Origin: JAWXUC01 sp044432975 | Lineage (GTDB): Bacteria > Pseudomonadota > Alphaproteobacteria > RF32 > CAG-239 | Direction of reading: 5' to 3' | DNA length: 64,000 nt | Assembly: GCA_044432975.1 (NCBI GenBank) | Contig: JAWXUC010000005.1 | Coordinates: forward strand, 1 to 64,000 | Shown here: one piece after another, positions 6,855-15,977 of the stretch | Numbering within the stretch: position 1 is the first letter of the stretch | Layout: each line of letters opens with the position of its first letter | Translations under genes and position numbers: made by a program | The notes under the pieces: model-generated | Databases searched by the model: none | Told to the model about the DNA's origin: nothing | Seen by the model: only the letters and a program-made list of their open reading frames with translations

Positions 6855-8015
6855 TTATGCAGCTTTGTTTTGAGAGTTTGCAAAGTTGTTCATTGTATAA
6901 ACAATGTATTCCAACTCTTCATCAGTCAAATATGGGTGCATAGGAATGCTTAAAACATTTTTAGATAAGTTTTCAGCAACAGGCATTGGACGATTGTCAT
7001 AAGCCTTATATGCTGTTTGTGCATTTACTGCAATTGGATAATAAGTATTGCAAGGAACGCCATTTTCAGATAAATATTTTTGCAAGCCATCTCTGTTTTC
7101 ACAAACAATTGTAAAAATTGCATTTGCACTTTGAGAATTTTCAGCAACAAATTGAGTTGTAAAATAGTTGCTTAAGTTGTTTTTGTAATAATCAGCAGCT
7201 TTTTGACGAGTAACTAATTCACCATCAAAGATTTTTAATTTTTGCAATAAAGAAGCAGCCATGAAAGAGTTCATTCTACCAGTTAAGCCGATTCTAATGT
7301 TGTCATATTTGTTGTCAAAAGACATACCGTGCACGCGACAAGATTTCATTGTAGTGTTGTCATTTTCGCTGTTAGAAAAAATTGCGCCACCGTCGCCATA
7401 ACCGCCTAAAGGTTTTGTAGGGAAGAAAGATGTTGCTGTTGCATCGGCAAGAGAATTATCACCAATTTTTTTACCGTTATAGCTAGCGCCATAGCTTTGA
7501 CAAGCATCAGATAAATATTTCATGTTGTTGTCTTTTGCAATTTTAGCAATTTCTGCATAATCACAAGGATTTCCAAAAATATCAACAGATATAATTGCTT
7601 TAGCGTTTAATTTACCTTCAGCCTTAACTTCGTTAATAGCTTTTTGCAAATCATTAACGTCCATATTCCAAGATTTTTCGTTAGAATCAACAAAAATTGG
7701 ATTAGCACCTAATAAAACAACTGCTTCAGCAGTAGCTGCAAAAGTCCAAGAAGGAACAAAAACAGCATCGCCACTTTTAACGCCCCAAGACATTAAAGTT
7801 AAAATAAGAGCATCTGTACCAGAAGAACAAGTTGCGCAATAAGAAGAATTTGAATATTGAGAAAGTGCATTTTCTAATTCTGCAGTTTCTTTACCTTGGC
7901 AATATCCACCATGGTCTAAAACAGTTTGAAAAGCGTTTAAGAAAGCTTCTTGTCCGATAATGTTTTGAGAAGTTTTTAAATCAAAAAGATTAATGTTTTT
8001 ATTTGGTTTTTGCAT
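6855..8015 (-). CDS. DegT/DnrJ/EryC1/StrS-family PLP aminotransferase
   Basis: This 386-residue cytoplasmic aminotransferase of the sugar-aminotransferase family normally transfers an amino group to a nucleotide-linked keto-sugar for polysaccharide or lipid decoration. Visible hallmarks are SSGTDALIL near residue 62, PSWTFAATAEAV near 85, DACQSYGA near 170 (PLP-binding Asp), and SFFPTKPLGGYGDGGAI near 195, whose Lys forms the Schiff base. Family length is normal. It has its own site (AAAGGAA) and stands alone, with no sugar-nucleotide genes beside it, so the exact substrate cannot be told. GDP-perosamine-type or related 4-keto-sugar enzymes are the natural candidates. Confidence 0.85.
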   Translation of the reverse strand: MQKPNKNINLFDLKTSQNIIGQEAFLNAFQTVLDHGGYCQGKETAELENALSQYSNSSYCATCSSGTDALILTLMSWGVKSGDAVFVPSWTFAATAEAVVLLGANPIFVDSNEKSWNMDVNDLQKAINEVKAEGKLNAKAIISVDIFGNPCDYAEIAKIAKDNNMKYLSDACQSYGASYNGKKIGDNSLADATATSFFPTKPLGGYGDGGAIFSNSENDNTTMKSCRVHGMSFDNKYDNIRIGLTGRMNSFMAASLLQKLKIFDGELVTRQKAADYYKNNLSNYFTTQFVAENSQSANAIFTIVCENRDGLQKYLSENGVPCNTYYPIAVNAQTAYKAYDNRPMPVAENLSKNVLSIPMHPYLTDEELEYIVYTMNNFANSQNKAA

Positions 8016-8103
8016 TTTAGTTTCCTTTTATTTATTACGTTTGAAAAAAACATATAACAATTATAACATAAAAGCAAAACACAAAAAGTTTCTTAATTGT
8101 AAC

Positions 8104-8140
8104 AAAAAGCCTCCAGAATTAACTAGAGGCTTTGATTGTT
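8104..8140 (-). terminator. Terminator after the 8150-8629 gene
   Basis: On the minus strand AAAGCCTC and GAGGCTTT form a stem around a 12-base loop, followed by TTTTTG. It follows the stop at 8150 directly and separates that gene from the aminotransferase gene. Confidence 0.75.
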
Positions 8141-8149
8141 TTTTTGTTC

Positions 8150-8629
8150 TTATTCATCATCTTCAACAACGGTGGTTGTTGATAAAACATGATAAATAGA
8201 AATGATGTTTTCGTAGTGGGTATCATAAAGCTTTCCCTCTACTTCTTGATAGGAATCATTCTCGTTGTCATAGTCTTTATCTGTAAAGCAGATGTTTTCG
8301 CCGTCAGAAGCTATTTTAATGTTCTCATACATTACATTTACATGTCCTTGCTTTTTAAGTAAGCGCATAATGTAAATAACTTCTTGAAGAATTTCTTTGT
8401 TAAAAGAATGAGTAGAGTTTTTTAGAAACTCCTCAGCCATTTTTGCTGATTCTTCAATTGTTTTTGTTTTTAAGAACTTGTGTTCTTCTTCAACCATCTC
8501 TGCTCTATCTTCATCAGCCTTTTTACCCAAGAAAAAAGCAATTTTGAAAACAAGAGATATCATGACGATAAAAAATAATATTTCCCATAAGGTTGCGGAG
8601 TGTTCTCCAAAATAAATAATAGTGTCCAT
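8150..8629 (-). CDS. Unknown single-pass membrane protein, 159 residues
   Basis: I do not recognise it. A membrane helix at about residues 14-34 (LWEILFFIVMISLVFKIAFFL) is followed by a charged, mostly helical cytoplasmic region (KKADEDRAEMVEEEHKFL) and an acidic C-terminus (VVEDDE). It lies 18 bases downstream of the YdcF-like gene and probably shares its transcript, ending at the terminator at 8104-8140. No clear ribosome-binding site precedes the ATG. Confidence 0.72.
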   Translation of the reverse strand: MDTIIYFGEHSATLWEILFFIVMISLVFKIAFFLGKKADEDRAEMVEEEHKFLKTKTIEESAKMAEEFLKNSTHSFNKEILQEVIYIMRLLKKQGHVNVMYENIKIASDGENICFTDKDYDNENDSYQEVEGKLYDTHYENIISIYHVLSTTTVVEDDE

Positions 8630-8647
8630 TTGAAATGTTTTTAGAAA

Positions 8648-9631
8648 TTAGTTTTTGTGATAGCCATGATAACTTCTTATCAAGTTAGTGTTCCAAGCAA
8701 AAGGTTGCCTGCCTTGCATTGCAAAAAAGATTAGCATTTGCTCAGGATTTTCTAAGGTAACACCATGAATGCTGTCGCCTAACCCGATTAGATTCTCGTT
8801 AAACAAGTCAACAGCCTTGCTGATAGTTGCATTGTAAAGACTTCTCTTTCTCTTCTTTGCAGTTGTTTTGATTGCCAAGAAAATTTGAACAAATTGTCCA
8901 ATAGTTTTGAGAGCGTTACCAGCTTTAGAGCCGTTAGCATTAACTTTTAACGCGGCTTCATCCTCTAAGAGTTCTGCAGCGGCGATGACTTTTGGTTGGT
9001 TGATTATTGTATCCATCTCGTCATCCCATTTTGCAATCACTCCTTTTTCTTGATACTCAATTAGCCTTTGGCGAATTGCCGCAACTTCAGAGATAATCGG
9101 CAGTCCTTTGCAAACGCCTTTTCCATTGAATTCCGATTCCATAATTTCCTCAAGTGTTTGTTTGATAACAAAATACTTTGAGTTTAATTCTGGCGCTTGT
9201 TTTTCAATGCTTAAAGACATTCTTAAAGAAAGTCTGGATGTTAAAGCCCAAATTGCAAGGTCTTCTTTGCCAACAGTCTCGTTTACAGCATAAATGTTTT
9301 CTCCTGTGTGTCTGCCTTTGTCGCAGAGGATAGTGTTTTCTTCAGGAATACCCAGAGCCATAACAACATCTTTTTGCATTTGTCCTTCAGTTGTTTTGAG
9401 CATGTGTTTACTGAGTGGTCCTTTTCCTCCAACACAGATGATAATCGGGCAATAGCCATAAGTTCTGCGAATTAAATAGTATAAAAATGCAGCCCAAAGG
9501 CCAGAAGTCGCGTCATCATCAACAGCAACAATGTATTTTGCTGGTAAGATTTTGCCGTTGTCAAAGCAGTTTGTTTTGATTTGAAGCTTTTCAAGAATGA
9601 GATTTGCAGCCTCGTAGATTTCATTTTTCAT
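8648..9631 (-). CDS. YdcF/SanA/ElyC-like DUF218 protein
   Basis: This 327-residue protein carries a DUF218 (YdcF-like) core. The motifs are IIICVGGKGPLS near residue 82, a glutamate-containing segment TEGQMQKDVVMALGIPEENTI near 96-116, and DKGRHTGENI near 119, where family members have ..S..T.EN. Members of this fold act in envelope or carbohydrate metabolism, but biochemical roles are mostly undefined. There is no signal peptide or membrane segment, unlike ElyC or SanA, so a cytoplasmic location is likely. The C-terminal 130 residues are an extension I do not recognise. Its only co-directional neighbour is the membrane protein at 8150. Confidence 0.72.
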   Translation of the reverse strand: MKNEIYEAANLILEKLQIKTNCFDNGKILPAKYIVAVDDDATSGLWAAFLYYLIRRTYGYCPIIICVGGKGPLSKHMLKTTEGQMQKDVVMALGIPEENTILCDKGRHTGENIYAVNETVGKEDLAIWALTSRLSLRMSLSIEKQAPELNSKYFVIKQTLEEIMESEFNGKGVCKGLPIISEVAAIRQRLIEYQEKGVIAKWDDEMDTIINQPKVIAAAELLEDEAALKVNANGSKAGNALKTIGQFVQIFLAIKTTAKKRKRSLYNATISKAVDLFNENLIGLGDSIHGVTLENPEQMLIFFAMQGRQPFAWNTNLIRSYHGYHKN

Positions 9632-9788
9632 ATGAACTTTTGTTTTTAATGATTAATATATAATTTATAGTTGCAAATAAAATAGCACAAAAAATGTTTA
9701 TGTCAAGAATTTTGTCAAACAAATAAAACTTGCCAAATAACAAATTGCTTATATAATCAGGGCAAATTTAAATAAAAGGAAATGATAG

Positions 9789-11081
9789 ATGAAAAATCTT
9801 TTTTTATTGATAACTATCTTTTTAGTTACATCTTGTGCAGATGTAGATAAAACTCTTGTTGGTCAAAGAGAAGACGTTTTAGCTCCCTTAAAGGCAGAGG
9901 CTGTTAATTCAGATATAAACATAACTCTTCCTCGTCCAACAGTTAATAGAATGTGGTCTCAAAATGGTGGTAATTCTCAGCATTTTATGGGGCATTTGGC
10001 ATCAGCAGATGTTTTAGAAGAAGCCTTTGAAGAAAGCTTTGGCGATGGTGGTTCTAAAAGAAATTTCTTGATTTCAACTCCTGTTGTTTCTCATGGTGCT
10101 ATTTTTACTATAGATGCAGAAGCGCTTGTGATGGCACGTAGATTTGATAATGGTAAAAGAATTTGGAAAAAATCATTATTATCAAAAGATGAAAAAGGTA
10201 GTAGTGTTGCTATGAAAGGCGCAGGCGTTGCAGTTTATGATAAAAGAGTATACGCCACAACAGGGTTTGGCGGCGTGTTCTCTTTGGATATGATAACAGG
10301 CAAAAAACTTTGGCAAACAAGCTTGTCTACTCCAATTAGAATAGCTCCAACCGTTAATAATAATCGTGTTTTTGTGCAAACTGTAGACAATCTTTTAGTT
10401 TGTTTAGATGCTGACAGTGGTGAAGAAATTTGGCGTCATCAAGCGGCGACAAACAATACTATTTTAGTTGGTGGAGCTGCTCCAACTTATGCTGCAAATG
10501 AAGATATTTTAGTTGTGGCATTTTCAACAGGTCAGGTTCAGGCATTTAAGGCTTCAACAGGTTCTATTTTATGGTCAGATTTTGTTATAAACGTTCGTGG
10601 CGCAGATGCAATATCTTCTATTAATACCATAAAAGCAAATCCAGTTATAGATGGGCAGGTTTTATATGTGATTGCTCATAATAATGTTTTTGTTGCGATA
10701 GACTTAAAAACAGGTCAAAGAATATGGGAAAAGAATTTAGGTAGCACAAACCAACCATGGGTTGCAGGTGGTCTTGTTTATGTTTTGACTAATGATTTGA
10801 ACTTATTAGCAATAGAGGCTTCTAGCGGTAAAACTATTTGGACAACAAAGATTCCTAATAAAGATGCAGATGATAGAGGGGTTGTTGCAACAGGTCCTGT
10901 ATTAACTCAAAACAGATTGTTAGTTGCAACATCAAATGGTTATGTGTTCTCTATATCTCCATACACAGGTAAGGTTTTAGGATACATCAGAACTTCAGAT
11001 GGAATAGAGGTTTCTCCTGTTGTGGCAAATAAAGCAGTGATATTTACAACAAAAGACGCAGATTTGGTGGTTTATAAATGA
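9789..11081 (+). CDS. bamB: Outer-membrane assembly lipoprotein BamB
   Basis: BamB is a beta-propeller lipoprotein of the BAM complex, which folds outer-membrane proteins. The signal peptide ends in a lipobox (LVTSC, lipid on the Cys near residue 16). The 430-residue protein contains repeated PQQ-like blades with W motifs such as GKRIWKKSL, GKKLWQTSL, GEEIWRHQ, GQRIWEKNL and GKTIWTTKI. The final four bases overlap the start of der (ATGA), and bamB-der adjacency is common in Proteobacteria. A good site (AAAGGAAATG) precedes the start. Confidence 0.93.
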   Translation: MKNLFLLITIFLVTSCADVDKTLVGQREDVLAPLKAEAVNSDINITLPRPTVNRMWSQNGGNSQHFMGHLASADVLEEAFEESFGDGGSKRNFLISTPVVSHGAIFTIDAEALVMARRFDNGKRIWKKSLLSKDEKGSSVAMKGAGVAVYDKRVYATTGFGGVFSLDMITGKKLWQTSLSTPIRIAPTVNNNRVFVQTVDNLLVCLDADSGEEIWRHQAATNNTILVGGAAPTYAANEDILVVAFSTGQVQAFKASTGSILWSDFVINVRGADAISSINTIKANPVIDGQVLYVIAHNNVFVAIDLKTGQRIWEKNLGSTNQPWVAGGLVYVLTNDLNLLAIEASSGKTIWTTKIPNKDADDRGVVATGPVLTQNRLLVATSNGYVFSISPYTGKVLGYIRTSDGIEVSPVVANKAVIFTTKDADLVVYK

Positions 11082-12415
11082 TAAAAATAGCAATAATTGG
11101 TCGCCCAAATGTTGGTAAGTCAACATTATTTAACAGATTAGCAGGCAGAAAGCTTGCAATAGTGCATGACAAACCAGGGGTAACCAGAGACAGAAAATTT
11201 GGCAAGGCAAAATTAAAAGATATTGAACTAGAAGTAATAGATACTCCAGGTTTTGAAGATGCTAATGATGGAACAACACAAGCAAAAATGCTTGATCAAA
11301 CCAAAAAAGCAATTGAAGAAGCTCAGGTTTGCTTGTTTTTGTATGATGCAAGAGTAGGTATTCATCCTTATGATGAACACTTTGCAGATATGGTTAGACA
11401 ATCTCATAAACCAGTTATTCTTCTTGCAAACAAATGTGAAGGTAAAGCTCAAGAAGAGGGGGTTTATGAGGCTTATAAATTAGGCTTGGGTGAACCAATA
11501 ATCTTTTCAGGAGAGCATGGAGTTGGTTTAGCAGATTTATATATGGAACTGTTAAAATATGAAGAAACCCAAGAAGAAAAAGAGCAAAGAGAACGTGAAG
11601 ACATAATTTCAATTGCAATTGTAGGTCGTCCAAACGTTGGAAAATCAACTTTAGTAAATGCTTTGTTAAAAGATGAAAGAATGCTAACAGGTCCAGAGGC
11701 TGGCTTAACAAGAGATGCTATTGAAAATGACTTCTCTTATAAAGGTCAAAAAATAAAACTGATAGACACAGCTGGTTTAAGACGCAGAGCAAAAGTAACA
11801 GATGGGCTAGAAAAAATGTCTGCTGCAGCAACTAAAAAAGCTGCATATTTGGCTCAAGTTGTTATTTTGGTTCTCGATTCTGACGGAATTTTAGATGCTC
11901 AAGACTTAAAAATTGCTAGAGAAGTTTTAGAAGAAGGTAGAGCTTTGATAATTGCTTTAAATAAATGGGATGTTGCAGATAAGCAAAAAGCAATAGAAAC
12001 TTTGAACTATAAATTAACAAATTCTCTTGCTCAAGCAGATGGTATTGAAACAATAACAATTTCTGCCTTAAAAAAAGAAGGATTGGATAAATTAATGAAT
12101 TCTGTTTTAAGTGTTTATAAAAAATGGAACTTTAGAATTCCAACAGCAAAGCTAAATCAATGGTTTGCTGAGATGATAGATAATTATCCACCACCATTAG
12201 GTAAAAATAAAAGAAGAATTAAATTAAAATTTATTACACAAGCAAAAACCCGCCCACCAACATTCTTTATTTTTTCAAGCAATCCAGAAGGCTTGCCAGA
12301 ATCTTATTTAAGATATGTTACAAACGGTTTAAGACAAACATTTAATTTATATGGCACTCCATTAAGAGTTAATATCAGAAAAGGCAAAAACCCTTATGCT
12401 GAGGATAACAAATAA
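11078..12415 (+). CDS. der: Ribosome-assembly GTPase Der (EngA)
   Basis: Der is a tandem-GTPase factor for 50S subunit maturation. The first G domain has GRPNVGKSTLFNRLAG and DTPGF; the second, near residue 178, has GRPNVGKSTLVNALL, DTAGLRRRAKV and NKWD. A KH-like C-terminal domain (PPPLGKNKRRIKLKFITQAK, FGLP-type LPESYLRY) completes the usual length of about 445. It is translationally coupled to bamB. Confidence 0.97.
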   Translation: MIKIAIIGRPNVGKSTLFNRLAGRKLAIVHDKPGVTRDRKFGKAKLKDIELEVIDTPGFEDANDGTTQAKMLDQTKKAIEEAQVCLFLYDARVGIHPYDEHFADMVRQSHKPVILLANKCEGKAQEEGVYEAYKLGLGEPIIFSGEHGVGLADLYMELLKYEETQEEKEQREREDIISIAIVGRPNVGKSTLVNALLKDERMLTGPEAGLTRDAIENDFSYKGQKIKLIDTAGLRRRAKVTDGLEKMSAAATKKAAYLAQVVILVLDSDGILDAQDLKIAREVLEEGRALIIALNKWDVADKQKAIETLNYKLTNSLAQADGIETITISALKKEGLDKLMNSVLSVYKKWNFRIPTAKLNQWFAEMIDNYPPPLGKNKRRIKLKFITQAKTRPPTFFIFSSNPEGLPESYLRYVTNGLRQTFNLYGTPLRVNIRKGKNPYAEDNK

Positions 12416-12481
12416 TAATCTCTGTTGACTTTAGAGAACTTTGTTGTTATCTTGCGCCCAAACTATAAAACGAGGAAAAAT

Positions 12482-13435
12482 ATGAGTACAATACTTGAAT
12501 TTGAAAAAGATATATTAGATATAGAAGCAAAAATTGAAAATATAAAATTGCTGTTAAAAGAAGACGAGCATAATATGTCAAAAGAGATTTCTCATTTAGA
12601 AGAAAAATTGAGAAGACGCTTAAAGCAAACTTATGCAGATTTAACTCCATGGCAAAAAGCTCAAGTGGCAAGACATCCAAATCGTCCTCATTGTTTGGAT
12701 TATATTACAGATTTAATAGAAGACTTTACTCCTCTTGCAGGTGATAGACTTTTTGCAGATGATGAAGCTATGATTTCTGGTATTGGTCGTTTTCATGGCG
12801 TTGGTGTTGTTGTTTTAGGACAAGAAAAAGGCTGTGATTTAGAAACAAGAACAAAACATAACTTTGGTATGGCAAAACCAGAAGGCTACAGAAAAGCGCA
12901 AAGATTAATGGAAATGGCAGACAGATTTAACATGCCTGTTCTTTGCTTTGTAGATACTGCAGGTGCTTTCCCTGGGGTTGAGGCTGAGGCTCGTGGTCAA
13001 GCAGAAGCCATTGCATCTTCAATTGCAAAATGTTTAGAATTAAGTGTTCCAACAATTTCTGTTATTATTGGTGAAGGTGGTTCAGGTGGTGCGATTGCAA
13101 TTGCTACCACAAATAAAGTTTTAATGTTAGAAAATTCTATTTATTCTGTAATTTCTCCAGAGGGTTGCGCTTCTATTTTGTGGCGTTCTCCAGATAAAGT
13201 AAAAGATGCAACAGAAGCCTTAAAATTAACAGCTCAAGATTTGCATGGCTTAAAAGTTATTGACGAAATCATCAAAGAACCTTTAGGTGGCGCTCATCGT
13301 AATAAACATGAAGCTGTTAAAAATGTTGGTGATGCAATCTATAAACATTTAACAGAATTAATGAAATTAACTCCAAAAGAGTTAAAAGAAGGTAGGACAG
13401 AGAAGTTTTTAGCAATGGGGAGAAATTTAGCTTGA
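12482..13435 (+). CDS. accA: Acetyl-CoA carboxylase carboxyltransferase subunit alpha
   Basis: AccA is the alpha half of the carboxyltransferase that makes malonyl-CoA for fatty-acid synthesis. The 317-residue length matches the family when the ATG at 12482 is used, with GAGGAA six bases before it; the upstream in-frame extension is spurious. Visible features are an N-terminal coiled region, RPHCLDYI, the GHQKG-like segment LGQEKG, FVDTAGAFPGVEAEARGQAEAIA, IGEGGSGGAIA and SPEGCASILWR. Its partner accD lies 1.7 kb downstream in the same run. The stop overlaps the TTG start of rmuC. Confidence 0.96.
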   Translation: MSTILEFEKDILDIEAKIENIKLLLKEDEHNMSKEISHLEEKLRRRLKQTYADLTPWQKAQVARHPNRPHCLDYITDLIEDFTPLAGDRLFADDEAMISGIGRFHGVGVVVLGQEKGCDLETRTKHNFGMAKPEGYRKAQRLMEMADRFNMPVLCFVDTAGAFPGVEAEARGQAEAIASSIAKCLELSVPTISVIIGEGGSGGAIAIATTNKVLMLENSIYSVISPEGCASILWRSPDKVKDATEALKLTAQDLHGLKVIDEIIKEPLGGAHRNKHEAVKNVGDAIYKHLTELMKLTPKELKEGRTEKFLAMGRNLA

Positions 13436-14394
13436 ATTTAGAGCTGATTTTAATTATTGCTTTATTGATTAGTGTTATTGTCCTTTTGTTAAGAAAAAGG
13501 CAAAGTCCAGAGATTGAAAATTTAATAAAAGGTCAAGCAGAATTATTTGGTAGACTTTCTCAATTTTCAGAATCTCAAAGCACAACTCAAAACAAAACCG
13601 TAGAAACTCTAACAGATTTAAGAGAAAGACTTGCAAAAATAGATGCTGCTCAGCAAAATATTTCAACCTTGTCAAAACAGATGGTTGGCTTGCAGGATGT
13701 TTTGTCAAATAAACAAGCCAGAGGTGCTTTTGGCGAAATTCAGCTTAATGATTTGGTTTCTTCAACATTGCCTCCAAATGCTTATCAATTTCAAGCTGTT
13801 TTAGAAAACGGAAAACGTGCAGATTGTTTGTTGACATTACCAAACCCTCCTGGTGCAATCGTTATTGATGCAAAGTTTCCGTTAGAAAGTTATTATGCTT
13901 TAAGAAACGCCCAAGATGATAGGCAAAAATTAGAAGCAGAGCGATTCTTTAAAGCAAGTGTTATAAAACACATAAAAGATATTGCCGAAAAATATATTAT
14001 AAATAACGTTACCGCAGAATCTGCTTTAATGTTTTTGCCAAGTGAGTCAATATATGCAGAGCTCCATGCAAACTTTATAGATGTTGTAGAAACATCTTAT
14101 AAAAACAAGGTTTGGATTGTTTCTCCAACAACTCTAATGGCAACATTAAATACCATAAGAGCCATCTTAAAAGATGCTCAAATGAGAGAACAAGCTGGAG
14201 TTATTCAAAAAGAGGTTTGTGTCTTAATAGAAGACATTACAAGGCTTGATAAGCGTGTGGAGAGTTTGTCTCGACACTTTTCTCAAGCAAACGATGACAT
14301 AAAAGATATAAAAACGTCATCAGATAAAATCACCAAAAGAGTAGACAAGATAGAGAATATTCAATTAGGTGAAAAAACACAATTGCTTTCTTAA
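13432..14394 (+). CDS. rmuC: RmuC-family DNA recombination protein
   Basis: RmuC proteins are predicted nucleases that limit inversions and rearrangements at repeats. This 320-residue member has an N-terminal membrane anchor (LILIIALLISVIVLLL), a coiled-coil stretch to about residue 90, and the RmuC core: KQARGAFGEIQLNDLV, ADCLLTLP, IVIDAKFPLESY, MFLPSESIYAEL and VWIVSPTTLMATLNTIRAI. The start is a TTG overlapping the accA stop (TTGA). In a genome with this many inverted repeats a repeat-stability factor is a notable neighbour, but that link is speculation. Confidence 0.9.
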   Translation: MNLELILIIALLISVIVLLLRKRQSPEIENLIKGQAELFGRLSQFSESQSTTQNKTVETLTDLRERLAKIDAAQQNISTLSKQMVGLQDVLSNKQARGAFGEIQLNDLVSSTLPPNAYQFQAVLENGKRADCLLTLPNPPGAIVIDAKFPLESYYALRNAQDDRQKLEAERFFKASVIKHIKDIAEKYIINNVTAESALMFLPSESIYAELHANFIDVVETSYKNKVWIVSPTTLMATLNTIRAILKDAQMREQAGVIQKEVCVLIEDITRLDKRVESLSRHFSQANDDIKDIKTSSDKITKRVDKIENIQLGEKTQLLS

Positions 14395-14439
14395 AAAAAG
14401 TATGCTATAAACTCGAATATAATTTGAAAGGATAAAACA

Positions 14440-14718
14440 TTGAAAAAATCAGATTTAATTAATAAAATTGCCGAAGCAAACCCACATTTACAGTTAAAAG
14501 ATGTAGAAAAAATTGTTTCTGTTATTCTAGGTACAATTACAAAATCATTAGCAAATGGTGATAGAGTAGAATTTAGAGGCTTTGGTACATTTAGCGTTAA
14601 AAAAAGAGACGCTAGAACAGCTAAAAACCCAAGAACAGGAGAATTAGTTAAAGTAGAAGAAAAATTTGTACCACATTTTAAATGCGGTAAAGGACTTTTT
14701 GATTTATTAAACAGTTAA
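14440..14718 (+). CDS. ihfB: Integration host factor subunit beta
   Basis: This 92-residue HU/IHF-fold DNA-bending protein reads as IHF-beta: MKKSDLINKIAEANPHL, RVEFRGFGTFSVKKR, ARTAKNPRTGE with the intercalating Pro, and VPHFKCGKGL (normally VPHFKPGKEL). The start is a TTG with GAAAGGA nine bases upstream. A Cys replaces the usual Pro in the last motif. It is followed after 13 bases by lapA, as in many Proteobacteria. Confidence 0.92.
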   Translation: MKKSDLINKIAEANPHLQLKDVEKIVSVILGTITKSLANGDRVEFRGFGTFSVKKRDARTAKNPRTGELVKVEEKFVPHFKCGKGLFDLLNS

Positions 14719-14731
14719 TAATGAGGTTAAA

Positions 14732-15124
14732 ATGGCTTTTTTGAAAACACTTATAGGTATTCCGATTCTTTTAATCATTTTAGTATTTGCATTCATGAAT
14801 AATGATTTAGCAACTTTTAGCCTTTGGCCGTTAAATTTTGAGATTGAGGTCTCTTTAAGTGTTATGATTGTTTTGCTTGTTTTAATAGGTTTTCTTTTAG
14901 GTAACTTCTTTTTATGGTTGTCTTATGCTCCATTAAGAAAAGAACTTCGCAACCACAAAAAACAAAATAAAAAATTATCAAAAGAGCAAAATAAATTAGT
15001 AAAAGAAATGGAAGGCTTACATTCTGATTTGCATGAATTTAAGCAAGAAGATACAAAATCTAAGCCTTCATTTTTTAAGAGAATATTTAAAAAGAAGAGT
15101 GAAAAAGATGAATTGGTTAAGTGA
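14732..15124 (+). CDS. lapA: LapA-domain (DUF1049) inner-membrane protein
   Basis: This 130-residue membrane protein has two helices (about residues 5-25 and 42-65) separated by the conserved NNDLATFSLWPLNFEIEVSLS segment, then a charged C-terminal coiled coil (KELRNHKKQNKKLSKEQNKL). LapA takes part with LapB in tuning lipopolysaccharide synthesis in enterics; no lapB is visible here. The last 17 bases overlap the start of accD. Confidence 0.82.
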   Translation: MAFLKTLIGIPILLIILVFAFMNNDLATFSLWPLNFEIEVSLSVMIVLLVLIGFLLGNFFLWLSYAPLRKELRNHKKQNKKLSKEQNKLVKEMEGLHSDLHEFKQEDTKSKPSFFKRIFKKKSEKDELVK

Positions 15125-15959
15125 GTTTGTAAGACCCAAAGTAACAAAAATTAATAATACAAAAGATATCGATGATGGGCTTTGGAATAAATGTCCTCAG
15201 TGTGGTCAAATGCTTTTTTCAAGAGAAATGAAGAAAACAGCTTATGTTTGTTTTAATTGCGGTCATCATTTAAAATTATTTATAGATAAAAGATTTTCTT
15301 TATTGTTTGATGGTCAATATGAAAATATTTCTCTTGGTAAAATTGTAGAAGACCCTCTTAAGTTTAAGGATTCTAAAAAATATTCAGATAGATTAAAAAC
15401 ATATCGCAAAAAAACAGGTTTTGATGATGCAGTTAGAGTTGCTGTTGGTCAAATTGATGGTAAAAAAGTTGTTGTATCTGCCTTTGACTTTGCTTTTATG
15501 GGTGGTTCTATGGGCATGGCCGTTGGTGAAGGTGTTGTTAAAGCTGCAGAATATGCGTTAGAAAACAAATGTCCATTAATTACAATTACAGCATCTGGTG
15601 GTGCCAGAATGCAAGAAGGAATTTTATCTTTAATGCAAATGGCCAGAACAACAGCTGCTGTTAATAAATTAAAAGAAAATGGTGTGCCATTTATTTCTGT
15701 TTTAACAGACCCAACAACAGGTGGTGTTTCTGCCTCTTTTGCAATGTTAGGAGATGTTAATATCGCAGAAAAAGGCGCCGTTATTGGCTTTGCTGGCGCA
15801 AGAGTTATTGAACAAACCATTAGAGAAAAATTGCCTCAGGGTTTTCAAAGGGCAGAATACTTAAAAGAACACGGAATGGTAGATATTGTTGTTGAAAGAA
15901 AAGACCTTAAATCAGAACTTTCAAAAATAATAAGCATTTTAATGGATAACAAAAAATAA
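15108..15959 (+). CDS. accD: Acetyl-CoA carboxylase carboxyltransferase subunit beta
   Basis: AccD partners AccA. I place the start at 15108 (MNWLSEFVRPKV), which gives 283 residues and the usual N-terminus; a longer in-frame extension lies inside lapA. The four-cysteine zinc ribbon is intact (CPQCGQ near residue 25, CFNCGHH near 45). It is followed by MGGSMGMAVGEGVVKAAEYA, ITASGGARMQEGILSLMQM, PTTGGVSASFAMLGD and GFAGARVIEQT. In many relatives folC follows; here a thymidine phosphorylase does. Confidence 0.96.
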   Translation: MNWLSEFVRPKVTKINNTKDIDDGLWNKCPQCGQMLFSREMKKTAYVCFNCGHHLKLFIDKRFSLLFDGQYENISLGKIVEDPLKFKDSKKYSDRLKTYRKKTGFDDAVRVAVGQIDGKKVVVSAFDFAFMGGSMGMAVGEGVVKAAEYALENKCPLITITASGGARMQEGILSLMQMARTTAAVNKLKENGVPFISVLTDPTTGGVSASFAMLGDVNIAEKGAVIGFAGARVIEQTIREKLPQGFQRAEYLKEHGMVDIVVERKDLKSELSKIISILMDNKK

Positions 15960-15977
15960 AAACAAAAAAGAGGTGTT